Assembly: GCF_014639655.1 (NCBI RefSeq)
Contig: NZ_BMGB01000001.1
Coordinates: forward strand, 1-64,000
Length of the DNA stretch: 64,000 nt
Source: Conyzicola nivalis
GTDB lineage: Bacteria; Actinomycetota; Actinomycetes; Actinomycetales; Microbacteriaceae
Direction: 5' to 3'
Shown here: positions 44,901 through 56,932 of the stretch, piece by piece
Position numbering within the stretch: the stretch's first letter is position 1
How the letters are laid out: every line of letters begins with the position of its first letter
Notes under the pieces: generated by a model
Database searches by the model: none
The model's input: only the letters and a program-made list of their open reading frames with translations
What the model was told of the DNA's origin: nothing
Position numbers and translations under genes: made by a program

Positions 44901-44942
44901 GGTCGCTGAGCTCGTCGAAGCGGCCCTTCGACGAGCTCAGGG
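44901..44942. repeat. Hairpin-forming copy of the dispersed repeat
   Basis: CTGAGCTCGTCGAAG (44906-44920) and CTTCGACGAGCTCAG (44926-44940) form a perfect 15-bp stem with a 5-base loop CGGCC. The first half is a two-base variant of the element at 35291 and 51012; the second is its inverted copy. It lies between convergent genes and may end transcription. Confidence 0.75.
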
Positions 44943-44957
44943 AACGAAGATCAACGG

Positions 44958-45305
44958 TCAGCGCGACTGGCGGCGCTTTCCCGGCTTGCGCTCGCCCTTG
45001 ACGGCGGGCGCGCGCCCCTTGCCCTTGTTCGCCTTGGCCTTGCCGCCCGGCGCCGCGACGTTCGCGCGCTGCGAGGCCGCCATCGCCTTCAACTGGCGCT
45101 GCGCGTCGACGAGAAACGCCTCGCCCTCGGGGGTGAGTGTCGTGCTGGTCGCGGCCGTGTCGAAAAGCGGGTAGCCCAGTTCCTCCTCGAGCACGCGGAT
45201 CGACAGCAGCAGCGACGAGCGCGGAATGTCGAGGCGCTTGGCGGCATGGGCGAAGTGCAGCTCTTCGGCGGCGGCTTCGAAGTGCCGCAGGAGAGTGGAG
45301 TCCAC
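44958..45305 (-). CDS. Stand-alone LysR-type HTH protein
   Basis: 115 residues from ATG. Residues 1-60 are a LysR winged helix: LLRHFEAAAEELHFAHAAKR, LDIPRSSLLLSIRVLEEELG, YPLFDT and LTPEGEAFL. The usual ligand-binding domain of about 230 residues is missing; instead a Lys/Gly/Arg-rich tail follows (KAKANKGKGRAPAVKG...). There is no frameshift to restore it. It could act as a short DNA-binding protein, or be a relic. It converges on the flavin fusion gene. Confidence 0.8.
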   Translation of the reverse strand: MDSTLLRHFEAAAEELHFAHAAKRLDIPRSSLLLSIRVLEEELGYPLFDTAATSTTLTPEGEAFLVDAQRQLKAMAASQRANVAAPGGKAKANKGKGRAPAVKGERKPGKRRQSR

Positions 45306-45413
45306 GGGAATGCCTTTCGTCGGTCCCGCGACGAAACGGGGGTTGGTGACAGGCTACGCGCATCCGTTCGAAAGGGATTTACAGCCTCGGGTGTCGGCTA
45401 CTAGCGTCGCACT

Positions 45414-45815
45414 ATGAGCCGAATGATGTTCGTCAACCTGCCCGTCAAGGATCTGCAGCGCTCGGTCGCCTTCTTCGGCGGCTTGGGCTTCGAGTTCAAT
45501 CCCGTCTTCACCGACGAGAACGCCACGGCGATGATCGTCAACGACCAGGCCATCGTGATGCTGCTCGTCGAGGAGTATTACGCCACCTTCACGCCGAAGA
45601 GCATTGCGGATGCGACGCAGGTCTCAGAGGTCCTGGTCGGCGTCTCGGCCGACAGTCGCGAAGAAGTGGACACCCTCGTCGCGAACGCGGTAGCGGCGGG
45701 CGCCGGCGAGGTGGGCGAACCGGTCGACATGGGCGAGATGTATCAGCGGGCCTTCCACGACCTCGACGGTCACAAGTGGGAGATCATCTGGATGGACCCG
45801 GGTTTCACCGGTTGA
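45414..45815 (+). CDS. VOC-superfamily (glyoxalase-like) protein
   Basis: 133 residues from ATG. Two beta-alpha-beta-beta-beta halves: MMFVNLPVKDLQRSVAFFGG at the start and FHDLDGHKWEIIWMDP at the end. The end-motif Glu of metal-binding VOC enzymes is present (HKWEIIW), and the internal repeat seems complete. Its role could be lactoylglutathione lyase-like, dioxygenase-like or resistance-related; the substrate cannot be read here. The next gene starts 13 bases on. Confidence 0.88.
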   Translation: MSRMMFVNLPVKDLQRSVAFFGGLGFEFNPVFTDENATAMIVNDQAIVMLLVEEYYATFTPKSIADATQVSEVLVGVSADSREEVDTLVANAVAAGAGEVGEPVDMGEMYQRAFHDLDGHKWEIIWMDPGFTG

Positions 45816-45828
45816 GGCGGGCGGGAAC

Positions 45829-46476
45829 ATGACCGAGTTGCCGATGTTCCCGCTGGGTTCAGTGCTCTTCCCCCACATGCCCCTCGCGCTGCGGGTGTTC
45901 GAGGAGCGCTACATCGTGATGCTCTCGCGCATCCTCGGCGAGGAGCCCAGCGAGTTCGGAGTGGTGCTCATCGAGCGCGGCCAGGAGGTCGGCGGCGGCG
46001 AGCAGCGGTTCGGGTTCGCGACGGTGGCCGAGGTCGTGCAGCTCGAGGCGGGGGAGGGCTACATCGGACTCGTCGCCCAGGGCGGCCGGCGGGTCGAGGT
46101 GCTCGAGTGGCAGGGCGACGACCCGTACCCGCGCGCCGTGATCCGCGAGCTCGACGAACTGGAGTGGACCGACGACCTGTTGCCGTTGCTGGCGCAGGCC
46201 GAGCACGAGGTTCGCAGAACCCTCGCCCTCGCGAGCGAGTTCGCCGACCTGCCGTGGTCGGCGACGGTGGAGATCTCGGAGGACCCGGTCGAGGCGGCCT
46301 GGCAGCTCGCCGCTATCTCGCCGCTGGGGCCGCTCGACCAGGTGTCGTTGCTGCGCGCCACCTCGATGAAGCAGCTGCTGTTGCTGCTATTCAAACTCAC
46401 GGTCGATGCGTCGGAGACGCTCGGCGACACGTGGCCGACCGACGATGACGATGACGATGACGACGATTCCCGGTGA
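45829..46476 (+). CDS. LON substrate-binding-domain protein with poly-Asp tail
   Basis: 215 residues from ATG. Almost the whole length is the N-terminal domain of Lon protease (LPMFPLGSVLFPHMPLALRV, FEERYIVMLSRILGE, FGFATVAEVVQLEAGEGYIG, MKQLLLLLFKLTV). There is no ATPase or protease part, as usual for this stand-alone actinobacterial family. The end is nine consecutive Asp residues coded by alternating GAT/GAC triplets (about 46440-46470), a triplet microsatellite that may change length. It is followed by an ABC-F gene after 12 bases. Confidence 0.9.
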   Translation: MTELPMFPLGSVLFPHMPLALRVFEERYIVMLSRILGEEPSEFGVVLIERGQEVGGGEQRFGFATVAEVVQLEAGEGYIGLVAQGGRRVEVLEWQGDDPYPRAVIRELDELEWTDDLLPLLAQAEHEVRRTLALASEFADLPWSATVEISEDPVEAAWQLAAISPLGPLDQVSLLRATSMKQLLLLLFKLTVDASETLGDTWPTDDDDDDDDDSR

Positions 46477-46488
46477 CACACTAGGAGC

Positions 46489-48127
<1,639 letters not shown>

Positions 48128-48141
<14 letters not shown>

Positions 48142-48511
48142 CGAATACGCTCGCGTCGATCTCCGCGGTGCGCAGCCCGACGATGCGTCGCACCGTCTCC
48201 TCGCTCAACGGCCGCTCGGGAGCGAAGTGCACGGTGCAACCGAGCAATTCGCCCTCGGCGAGCGGGCCGGCGAGCTGGCGCGCGAGCGGCGGACTCATGA
48301 GGTGCAGGCAGCAGTCCCCGTCGGTGACAGAAAGTCCGACGAGATAGTTGCGGTGGTACTCGAACATCGGGATCTGGTAGCCGATGCGCTCCGTGGCGCC
48401 CGGAGCCGCGGCACGGATCATCCGGCGCACCGATTCGAGTGCCGTCTTCTGTTCTTCGGGAAGCGCGGCGAGATATTCGTCCACGGTTCCGGCTGGATAA
48501 CCACGCTCCAT
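48128..48511 (-). CDS. DUF1801 domain protein, short
   Basis: 127 residues from ATG 48511 with AAGGAG eight bases upstream; a longer frame to 48637 would run into the riboswitch promoter region. Signature parts: TVDEYLAALPEEQKTALESV, GATERIGYQIPMFEYHRNYL, and LLGCTVHFAPERPLSEETV, as in YdhG-like DUF1801 proteins. Second of two in the window (other at 27862). Its 5' end faces the glycine riboswitch operon. Function uncertain. Confidence 0.88.
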
Positions 48512-48639
48512 TGCGTCGCTCCTTACTTCTTCAAGCAACCGTAACCCCGCGAGCCCCCGAACGGCAGACCTTTCGTCACCCGCTTGAAACACAAGCCGCG
48601 ATAGGCTGGGCGCACAAACGAATATCGGGCCGCACACAT

Positions 48640-48875
48640 CGCACTGCGGGAGAGTCCATTCGCGAACAACGCGCAGGACACCGAAGGAGCAAGCCTCCCC
48701 GCCAATCTCTCAGGTTCAGTACCGCACAGCGAAGGCCACTCTGAAAAGCGGAATGCGCAGCATTCCGGATCGAGCGAAGCGAGAATACCGCCAAGCCGAC
48801 CCGGCGCGTCCCACCCACGGTGAAAACCGGCCGAGCGCCGGTGAAGCTCTCAGGTATATGACAGAGGGGGAGTTC
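48640..48875 (+). ncRNA. Tandem glycine riboswitch upstream of gcvT
   Basis: Two glycine aptamers in series. The first has GCGGGAGAGTCC, ACACCGAAGGAGCAAGCCTC and AATCTCTCAGG (48707-48714), ending near CACTCTGAAAAG. The second has CGCCGGTGAAGCTCTCAGG (48837-48854) then TATATGACAGAGGGGG. This matches the known type I/II tandem, which senses glycine and switches on the glycine cleavage genes when glycine is high. It ends 20-25 bases before the gcvT ribosome binding site, with no strong terminator, so translational control is likely. A TAGGCT at 48602-48607 may be the -10. Confidence 0.93.
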
Positions 48876-48899
48876 CGCCCGCGCCGCCGAGGAGAACTC

Positions 48900-50030
48900 T
48901 TGACCGACCCACGCCCAGATTCAGATCGCACGTCACCGCTGCATCAGATCCACGTCGACGGTGGCGCCAGCTTCACCGACTTCGCCGGTTGGCAGATGCC
49001 CGTGAGCTACGGCTCCGACCTCGCCGAGCACCACGCCGTGCGCACGACCGCCGGCATCTTCGACATCTCGCACATGGCCGAGATCCTCGTCGACGGTCCC
49101 GACGCGGCGGCCTTCCTCGACTACGCCCTCGCCGGCAGGCTCTCCGCCATCTCGATCGCCCAGGCCAAGTACAGCCTGCTGCTGAACCCCGAGGGCGGCA
49201 TCGTCGACGACCTCGTGACCTACCGCCTCACCGACGACACGTTCTTCGTCGTGGCCAACGCGGGCAACCGTTTCGCCGTCGCGACGGCGCTGCAGGAGCG
49301 TGCCGAGAACTTCGACGTGCGCGTTTCCGACCTGAGCGACTCCTACGCGCTCATCGCCGTGCAGGGGCCGAATTCGCGCGAGATCGCCAAGGCGGCGGCC
49401 GGAATCACCGAGGTGAGCGTGCCCCTCGACGAGCTCAAGTACTACTGGAGCACCGACGCACTGTTCGACGACCAGCCGCTGCTCATCGGGCGCACCGGGT
49501 ACACGGGCGAAGACGGTTTCGAGTTCTACATTCAGACGGATGCCGCGGCCAGCCTCTGGGCCGCGCTCGTCGTGGCCGGCGAAGCGTACGGCCTCGTTCC
49601 GGCCGGTCTCGCGAGCCGCGACACCCTCCGGCTCGAAGCGGGCATGCCGCTGTACGGACACGAGCTCGGAATCGACAGCTTCCCGGTGCAGGCCGGACTC
49701 GGCCGCGTCGTCAACCTCAAGAAGGAGGGCGACTTCGTCGGCCGCTCCGCCGTCGAGGCCGGTCCGCCGCACGGCTCGCATGTGCTCGTCGGCCTCACCA
49801 CCGAGGGCAAGCGCGCCGGACGGGCCGGTTACTCGGTGGTCACCGAAGACGGCTCGCGGGTCGGCATGGTCACCTCGGGTGCCCTGTCTCCCACCCTCGG
49901 CCATCCCGTCGCCATGGCCTACGTCGACCCCTTCGTGATCGAAAACGGCACCCCCATCTTCATCGACGTGCGCGGAAACCGCATCGCGGCATCCGTCGTC
50001 GACCTCCCCTTCTATAAGAGAGACAAATAA
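48900..50030 (+). CDS. gcvT: Aminomethyltransferase, glycine cleavage T protein
   Basis: 376 residues from TTG 48900, which has GAGGAG at seven bases; upstream ATG starts lie within the riboswitch and lack a ribosome binding site. GcvT transfers the aminomethyl carbon from the H protein to tetrahydrofolate. Signatures: [56 protein letters not shown] and the THF-site [19 protein letters not shown]. The stop overlaps gcvH by one base. Confidence 0.96.
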   Translation: MTDPRPDSDRTSPLHQIHVDGGASFTDFAGWQMPVSYGSDLAEHHAVRTTAGIFDISHMAEILVDGPDAAAFLDYALAGRLSAISIAQAKYSLLLNPEGGIVDDLVTYRLTDDTFFVVANAGNRFAVATALQERAENFDVRVSDLSDSYALIAVQGPNSREIAKAAAGITEVSVPLDELKYYWSTDALFDDQPLLIGRTGYTGEDGFEFYIQTDAAASLWAALVVAGEAYGLVPAGLASRDTLRLEAGMPLYGHELGIDSFPVQAGLGRVVNLKKEGDFVGRSAVEAGPPHGSHVLVGLTTEGKRAGRAGYSVVTEDGSRVGMVTSGALSPTLGHPVAMAYVDPFVIENGTPIFIDVRGNRIAASVVDLPFYKRDK

Positions 50031-50401
50031 TGACCGACCAGAACTCCCTCCAGTACACCGCCGAGCACGAGTGGATTCTCGTCGACGGTGACACCGCCAC
50101 CGTGGGCATCACCGCGTACGCCGCCGACAAGCTCGGCGACGTCGTCTACGTCGAGCTGCCCAAGGCCGGCTCGGTCGTGTCCGGCGGCACCGTGGTCGGA
50201 GAGATCGAGTCGACCAAGTCGGTCGGCGAGCTGTTCGCCCCCGTCGACGGCACCATCCTCGAGGCCAACGCGGCCGTCGACGCCGACCCGAGCCTGGTCA
50301 ATAGCGACCCGTTCGGCGAGGGCTGGCTCATCAAGGTGACCTACACCGCGCTCCCGACGCTGCTCAGCTTCGACGAGTACTCCGCCCTGATCGCCGAGTA
50401 G
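50030..50401 (+). CDS. gcvH: Glycine cleavage H protein
   Basis: 123 residues from ATG (TAATG with gcvT). The lipoylation Lys is K63 in [17 protein letters not shown]. It carries the aminomethyl group between P, T and L proteins. Length is normal, and the gene lies 11 bases before gcvP. Confidence 0.96.
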   Translation: MTDQNSLQYTAEHEWILVDGDTATVGITAYAADKLGDVVYVELPKAGSVVSGGTVVGEIESTKSVGELFAPVDGTILEANAAVDADPSLVNSDPFGEGWLIKVTYTALPTLLSFDEYSALIAE

Positions 50402-50412
50402 AGACGTCAGCT

Positions 50413-53304
<2,892 letters not shown>

Positions 53305-53312
53305 TTGCCCTC

Positions 53313-53379
53313 GCGCCGACCGAACCCGCCCTCGCAGGCTCGGTCGGCGCTGGGGTCGCGCAAACGCTGGCGCGTTTGC
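53313..53379. terminator. Two hairpins between gcvP and the symporter gene
   Basis: Arms 53313-53323 and 53340-53350 pair perfectly over 11 bp (GCGCCGACCGA). A second hairpin, 53360-53367 with 53372-53379, has 8 bp and a TGGC loop. Together they sit between convergent genes and probably end both transcripts. Confidence 0.6.
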
Positions 53380-53393
53380 CATAGCTCCACCGC

Positions 53394-53405
53394 GCTCAAC
53401 CAGCG
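53394..53405. repeat. Half copy of the TGGTTGAG repeat
   Basis: GCTCAACCAGCG touches the symporter stop codon and equals one arm of the palindrome core at 16278. It may be a relic of that element or coincidence. Confidence 0.35.
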
Positions 53406-55013
53406 TCAGTGCTTGGTCGCCTCCTCGGCGCCGTAACCGGTGAGCGACCGCACCTCCATCTCCGCGGCCACGGCGGGGTTCTCGAGCGTGCGGCTCGTGA
53501 TCGTGCCGAGGAACCCGAGCAGGAACCCGAGCGGGATCGACACGATGCCGGGGTTGCTGAGCGGATAGAGCGAGAAGTCCACATCCTTGAAGATGGATGT
53601 CTCGGCGCCCGACACGACGGGCGACAGCAGGATGAGCAGCACGGCCGATCCGAGGCCGCCGTACATGCTCCACAGGGCGCCGCGGGTGTTGAACCGCTTC
53701 CAGTACAGCGAGTAGAGGATCGTCGGCAGGTTGGCGGAGGCCGCGACCGCGAAGGCGAGCGCCACGAGGAACGCCACGTTCTGCCCCTGCACTCCGATGC
53801 CGCCCACGATGGCGACGATGCCGATGACCACGACGGTGATGCGGGCCACCCGCACCTCCGTGCCCGGCTCGGCCTTGCCCTTCTTCAGCACGCTCGCGTA
53901 CACGTCGTGGGCGAAGCTCGTCGCGGCGGTGATGGTGAGCCCGGCGACCACCGCGAGGATCGTCGCGAACGCGACCGCCGAGATCAGGCCGAGCAGCAAC
54001 GGTCCGCCGAGCTCGAAGGCGAGCAGAGGGGCCGCCGAGTTCACTCCGCCCGGTGCGGCGAGGATCGTCTCTTTGCCGATCAGGGCTCCCGCGCCGTAGC
54101 CGAGCACGAGGGTGAAGAGGTAGAAGACGCCGATCAGCCAGATGGCCCAGACCACCGAGCGCCGCGCCTCCCGTGCGGTCGGCACCGTATAGAAGCGCAT
54201 GAGCACGTGCGGAAGGCCGGCGGTTCCGAGAACGAGAGCGAGGGCGAGCGACACGAAGTCGAGCCGGCTCAGGTCGGTGAGCCCGTAGGCCAGACCGGGG
54301 CTCAACACCGCCTCGCCGCCCTTGTCGGCGGCCGCGCCGAGCAGTTCGGAGAGGTTGAAGCCGTAGATCGCGAGCACCCACACCGTCATGATGAATGCGC
54401 CGGCGATGAGCAGGGCCGCCTTGATGATCTGCACCCAGGTCGTGCCCTTCATGCCGCCGACCAGCACGTAGAGAATCATCAGCGCGCCGACGACCGCGAC
54501 CACGATCGACTGTCCGACGGCCTCGTCGATGCCGAGCAGCAACGACACGAGTCCGCCGGCACCCGCCATCTGCGCGAGCAGGTAGAAGAAACACACCGCG
54601 AGGGTCGTGGTCGCCGCCGCGAGGCGCACGGGGCGCTGCTTCAGCCGGAACGACAGCACGTCGGCCATCGTGAACTTGCCGGTGTTGCGCATCAGCTCCG
54701 CGACGAAGAGCAGCGCGACGAGCCACGCCACCAGGAAGCCGATCGAGTAGAGGAAGCCGTCGTAACCGTTGACGGCGATGGCGCCGCAGATGCCGAGGAA
54801 CGATGCCGCCGAAAGGTAGTCTCCCGCGATCGCCGTGCCGTTCTGCGGCCCGGTGAACGACCGGCCCGCCGCGTAGTAGTCGGCGGCGGTCTTGTTGTTG
54901 CGGCTCGCGCGCAGCACCACGACGAGGGTGATCGCCACGAACGCCGCGAAGATCCCGATGTTGAGCAGCGGTTCGCCGACGCTCGTGGTCTCGGCCACGG
55001 CCGCCGCGATCAT
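53406..55013 (-). CDS. Sodium/solute symporter, acetate type (ActP-like)
   Basis: 535 residues from ATG. About 13 membrane helices. SSS-family landmarks: AADYYAAGRSFTGPQNGTAI, LSAASFLGICGAIAVNGYDG, GTAGLPHVLMRFYTVPTARE and QNVAFLVALAFAVAASANLP. The closest group is cation/acetate symporters. It overlaps the DUF485 gene by four bases on the same strand, the typical actP partner (YjcH-like). It may import acetate or another short monocarboxylate. Confidence 0.9.
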   Translation of the reverse strand: MIAAAVAETTSVGEPLLNIGIFAAFVAITLVVVLRASRNNKTAADYYAAGRSFTGPQNGTAIAGDYLSAASFLGICGAIAVNGYDGFLYSIGFLVAWLVALLFVAELMRNTGKFTMADVLSFRLKQRPVRLAAATTTLAVCFFYLLAQMAGAGGLVSLLLGIDEAVGQSIVVAVVGALMILYVLVGGMKGTTWVQIIKAALLIAGAFIMTVWVLAIYGFNLSELLGAAADKGGEAVLSPGLAYGLTDLSRLDFVSLALALVLGTAGLPHVLMRFYTVPTAREARRSVVWAIWLIGVFYLFTLVLGYGAGALIGKETILAAPGGVNSAAPLLAFELGGPLLLGLISAVAFATILAVVAGLTITAATSFAHDVYASVLKKGKAEPGTEVRVARITVVVIGIVAIVGGIGVQGQNVAFLVALAFAVAASANLPTILYSLYWKRFNTRGALWSMYGGLGSAVLLILLSPVVSGAETSIFKDVDFSLYPLSNPGIVSIPLGFLLGFLGTITSRTLENPAVAAEMEVRSLTGYGAEEATKH

Positions 55014-55375
55014 CGTGCGCTCCTCGACGCGTGCCCGGTCGAGGCCAGATCGCTGCGGATCTCGTCGGCGAGCGGGTCGAGCCTGCGGTTGGCGAATGCG
55101 ACGTACCAGGTGGTGATCGCGAACGTCGTGACGAACTGCCCGAGACCGAGCAGCAGGCCGACGTTGACGTTGCCGATCACGGGGGTCGCCATGAAGTCGT
55201 GCGCGTAGTCGGCGAGCAGCACGTAGGCGAAGTACCAGACGAGGAACGCGACGCCGAGCGGGAAGACGAAGCTGCGATGTGTTCTCTTCAGCCGCCTGAA
55301 CGGTTCTGAAGCTTCTGCCTGTTCAAAATCGGTCACCCGGTCGCTCTTGGCGGCACCGGGAGCGTCGTCGCTCAT
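55010..55375 (-). CDS. DUF485 membrane protein, symporter partner
   Basis: 121 residues from ATG 55375 with an AAGGGG ribosome binding site; the longer frame to 55444 lacks it. Two membrane helices (VFPLGVAFLVWYFAYVLLAD and VNVGLLLGLGQFVTTFAITT) and the DUF485 motif FANRRLDPLADEIR at the end. It overlaps the symporter start (ATGA). In the family it accompanies ActP-type symporters; its own role is unknown. Confidence 0.9.
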   Translation of the reverse strand: MSDDAPGAAKSDRVTDFEQAEASEPFRRLKRTHRSFVFPLGVAFLVWYFAYVLLADYAHDFMATPVIGNVNVGLLLGLGQFVTTFAITTWYVAFANRRLDPLADEIRSDLASTGHASRSAR

Positions 55376-55489
55376 GGGTTCCCCTTTTGCCTGGCGCGCA
55401 TAGCGCTGCACACGTCGATGTGTGGTGAGACAACCTTGGTTCACCCTCCGGGGGGTGTCAATAGCGGGGTCGGGTTATGAACAGCCCCG

Positions 55490-56272
55490 CTACGACGACG
55501 GTCCGAACAGCGCCGGGAACGTTGCCGCCGCCCATGGATAACCGACGAAGACCGCCGCGTCGAGCAGGAAGTGCGCCACGACAAGCGGCAGCAGCCGGCC
55601 GTACCGGGTGTACAACCACCCGAAGGCGATGCCCATCGCGAAGTTACCGATGAACGCGCCGAACCCCTGATAGAGGTGATAGCTGCCGCGGAGAAGGGCG
55701 GTGCCGATGATGATCTTCCACCGCCCCCAGCCGAGGTCGCCGAGCCGGGCGTAGAGGTAGCCGACGACGATCACCTCCTCGGTGAGGGCGGCGCGCAACG
55801 CCGAGAGCAGCAGCACGGGCACGGTCCACCAGTACGCGTCGAGCGCGGTCGGCACGACGTCGACCGAGATGCCGAGGGCGCGCCCGCCCAGGTAGACGGC
55901 TATTCCGGGGATGCCGATCGCCGCCGCGAGGCCGAGGCCCGCGAGACCGTCGCGGCGCACGCGTGTCGAGTCGATGCCGAGCCGGCCGAGGTGCGGACGA
56001 CCGGACTGCCAGAGGAGGAAGACGACGAGGGCGACCGGCACCAGGTCGAAGACCACCGCGAGCACCTGGTAGATCAGGTCGAAGGCCGGCCGTTCGCTCA
56101 GCGACGTGTTGAGCGTCGCCGTCTGGTCCGCCAGAGCCTCGGTCCGTGTCATCCGGTTCACTATCGAAACGATCGAATAGACGGCGGATGCGCCGAGAGA
56201 CAGGCCGAGGACGATTGCGATCTCGAAACGGATCCGGCCGCGTGATGGGAGAAGCGACACCTCGGTGGTCAC
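55490..56272 (-). CDS. CPBP-family intramembrane metalloprotease
   Basis: 260 residues from GTG 56272 (GTGA overlap with the DCC gene). Six or more hydrophobic segments. The Abi/CPBP motifs are present: the first Glu pair in ALTEEVIVVGYLYARLG, then GSYHLYQGFGAF, and HFLLDAAVFVGYPW as third motif. Typical roles are intramembrane proteolysis, protein maturation or bacteriocin self-immunity; which applies is open. The second gene after the DCC protein. Confidence 0.85.
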   Translation of the reverse strand: MTTEVSLLPSRGRIRFEIAIVLGLSLGASAVYSIVSIVNRMTRTEALADQTATLNTSLSERPAFDLIYQVLAVVFDLVPVALVVFLLWQSGRPHLGRLGIDSTRVRRDGLAGLGLAAAIGIPGIAVYLGGRALGISVDVVPTALDAYWWTVPVLLLSALRAALTEEVIVVGYLYARLGDLGWGRWKIIIGTALLRGSYHLYQGFGAFIGNFAMGIAFGWLYTRYGRLLPLVVAHFLLDAAVFVGYPWAAATFPALFGPSS

Positions 56273-56676
56273 ACGGCCTCGGGGCGGGGCAGGCGGCAGG
56301 CCGCGGTGCCGCCGGGGAGACGGTGACGGTTCAGAGCGACTACCCGGTAGCCGACGGCGGCCATCCACGAGTACGGGGGAGTGGCGAGCAGGTGACCGGC
56401 GAATCGGAGCAGAGCGTTGGGCTGGCTGCGCAAGAGGGCGGAGACCGCGAGGTGTCCGGCGTAGTGGCGCGACGGCGTGATGTACCACGCGTAGTCCGTG
56501 ACGTCGTCGACGGTGAGCCCCAGCGAGTCGAGGTCGGCCCACTGCGACGGGATAGTGCGCGGCGGATTGGGCAGCGTGCGCTCGAGACGCCCGACCCAGG
56601 TCGAGCAGAAGGCACAATCGCCGTCGAAGACGAGCAGGTGCGGGGCGGGCATCGTCTGGTACTCGGATTCGCTCAC
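56269..56676 (-). CDS. DCC-family thiol-disulfide protein (DUF393)
   Basis: 135 residues from GTG 56676; ATG 56652 is an alternative. The DCC motif DGDCAFC (residues 18-24) gives a CxxC-type pair next to an Asp/Gly loop, as in the DUF393 family. The remainder includes PSRHYAGHLAVSALLRS and a C-terminal YRVVALNRHRLPGG. The function of the family is not settled; a redox role is supposed. Operon with the CPBP protease. Confidence 0.88.
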   Translation of the reverse strand: MSESEYQTMPAPHLLVFDGDCAFCSTWVGRLERTLPNPPRTIPSQWADLDSLGLTVDDVTDYAWYITPSRHYAGHLAVSALLRSQPNALLRFAGHLLATPPYSWMAAVGYRVVALNRHRLPGGTAACRLPRPEAV

Positions 56677-56835
56677 ACACCGATGCTACGCCGCCGCGAA
56701 TCTATGGGGGACAAGCCCACGAAGCCGCCCTGCGCAACGACCGTGCAGAAGGCCGGATGTACACGCAGCATTCGTGTGCTGTGCGCAACAATGTGGAGAA
56801 TGAGTTACCAGCGTGTAACGTTTCCACTCTCCGCT

Positions 56836-56864
56836 TTGCCGATGGGCAGGCGCCGATTTAGGGT
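56836..56864 (+). promoter_or_regulatory. Promoter of the peptide transporter operon
   Basis: TTGCCG (56836-56841) and TAGGGT (56859-56864) with a 17-bp spacer form a normal sigma-70-like pair. Predicted start about 56871, giving a leader of about 62 bases before the TTG of the binding-protein gene. Confidence 0.55.
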
Positions 56865-56932
56865 ACATCTAACCAACCCGGCACTTTCGCAGCAGTTTGT
56901 TGTGCCGTGTGAAATCTCGCACTGGAGGAAAA

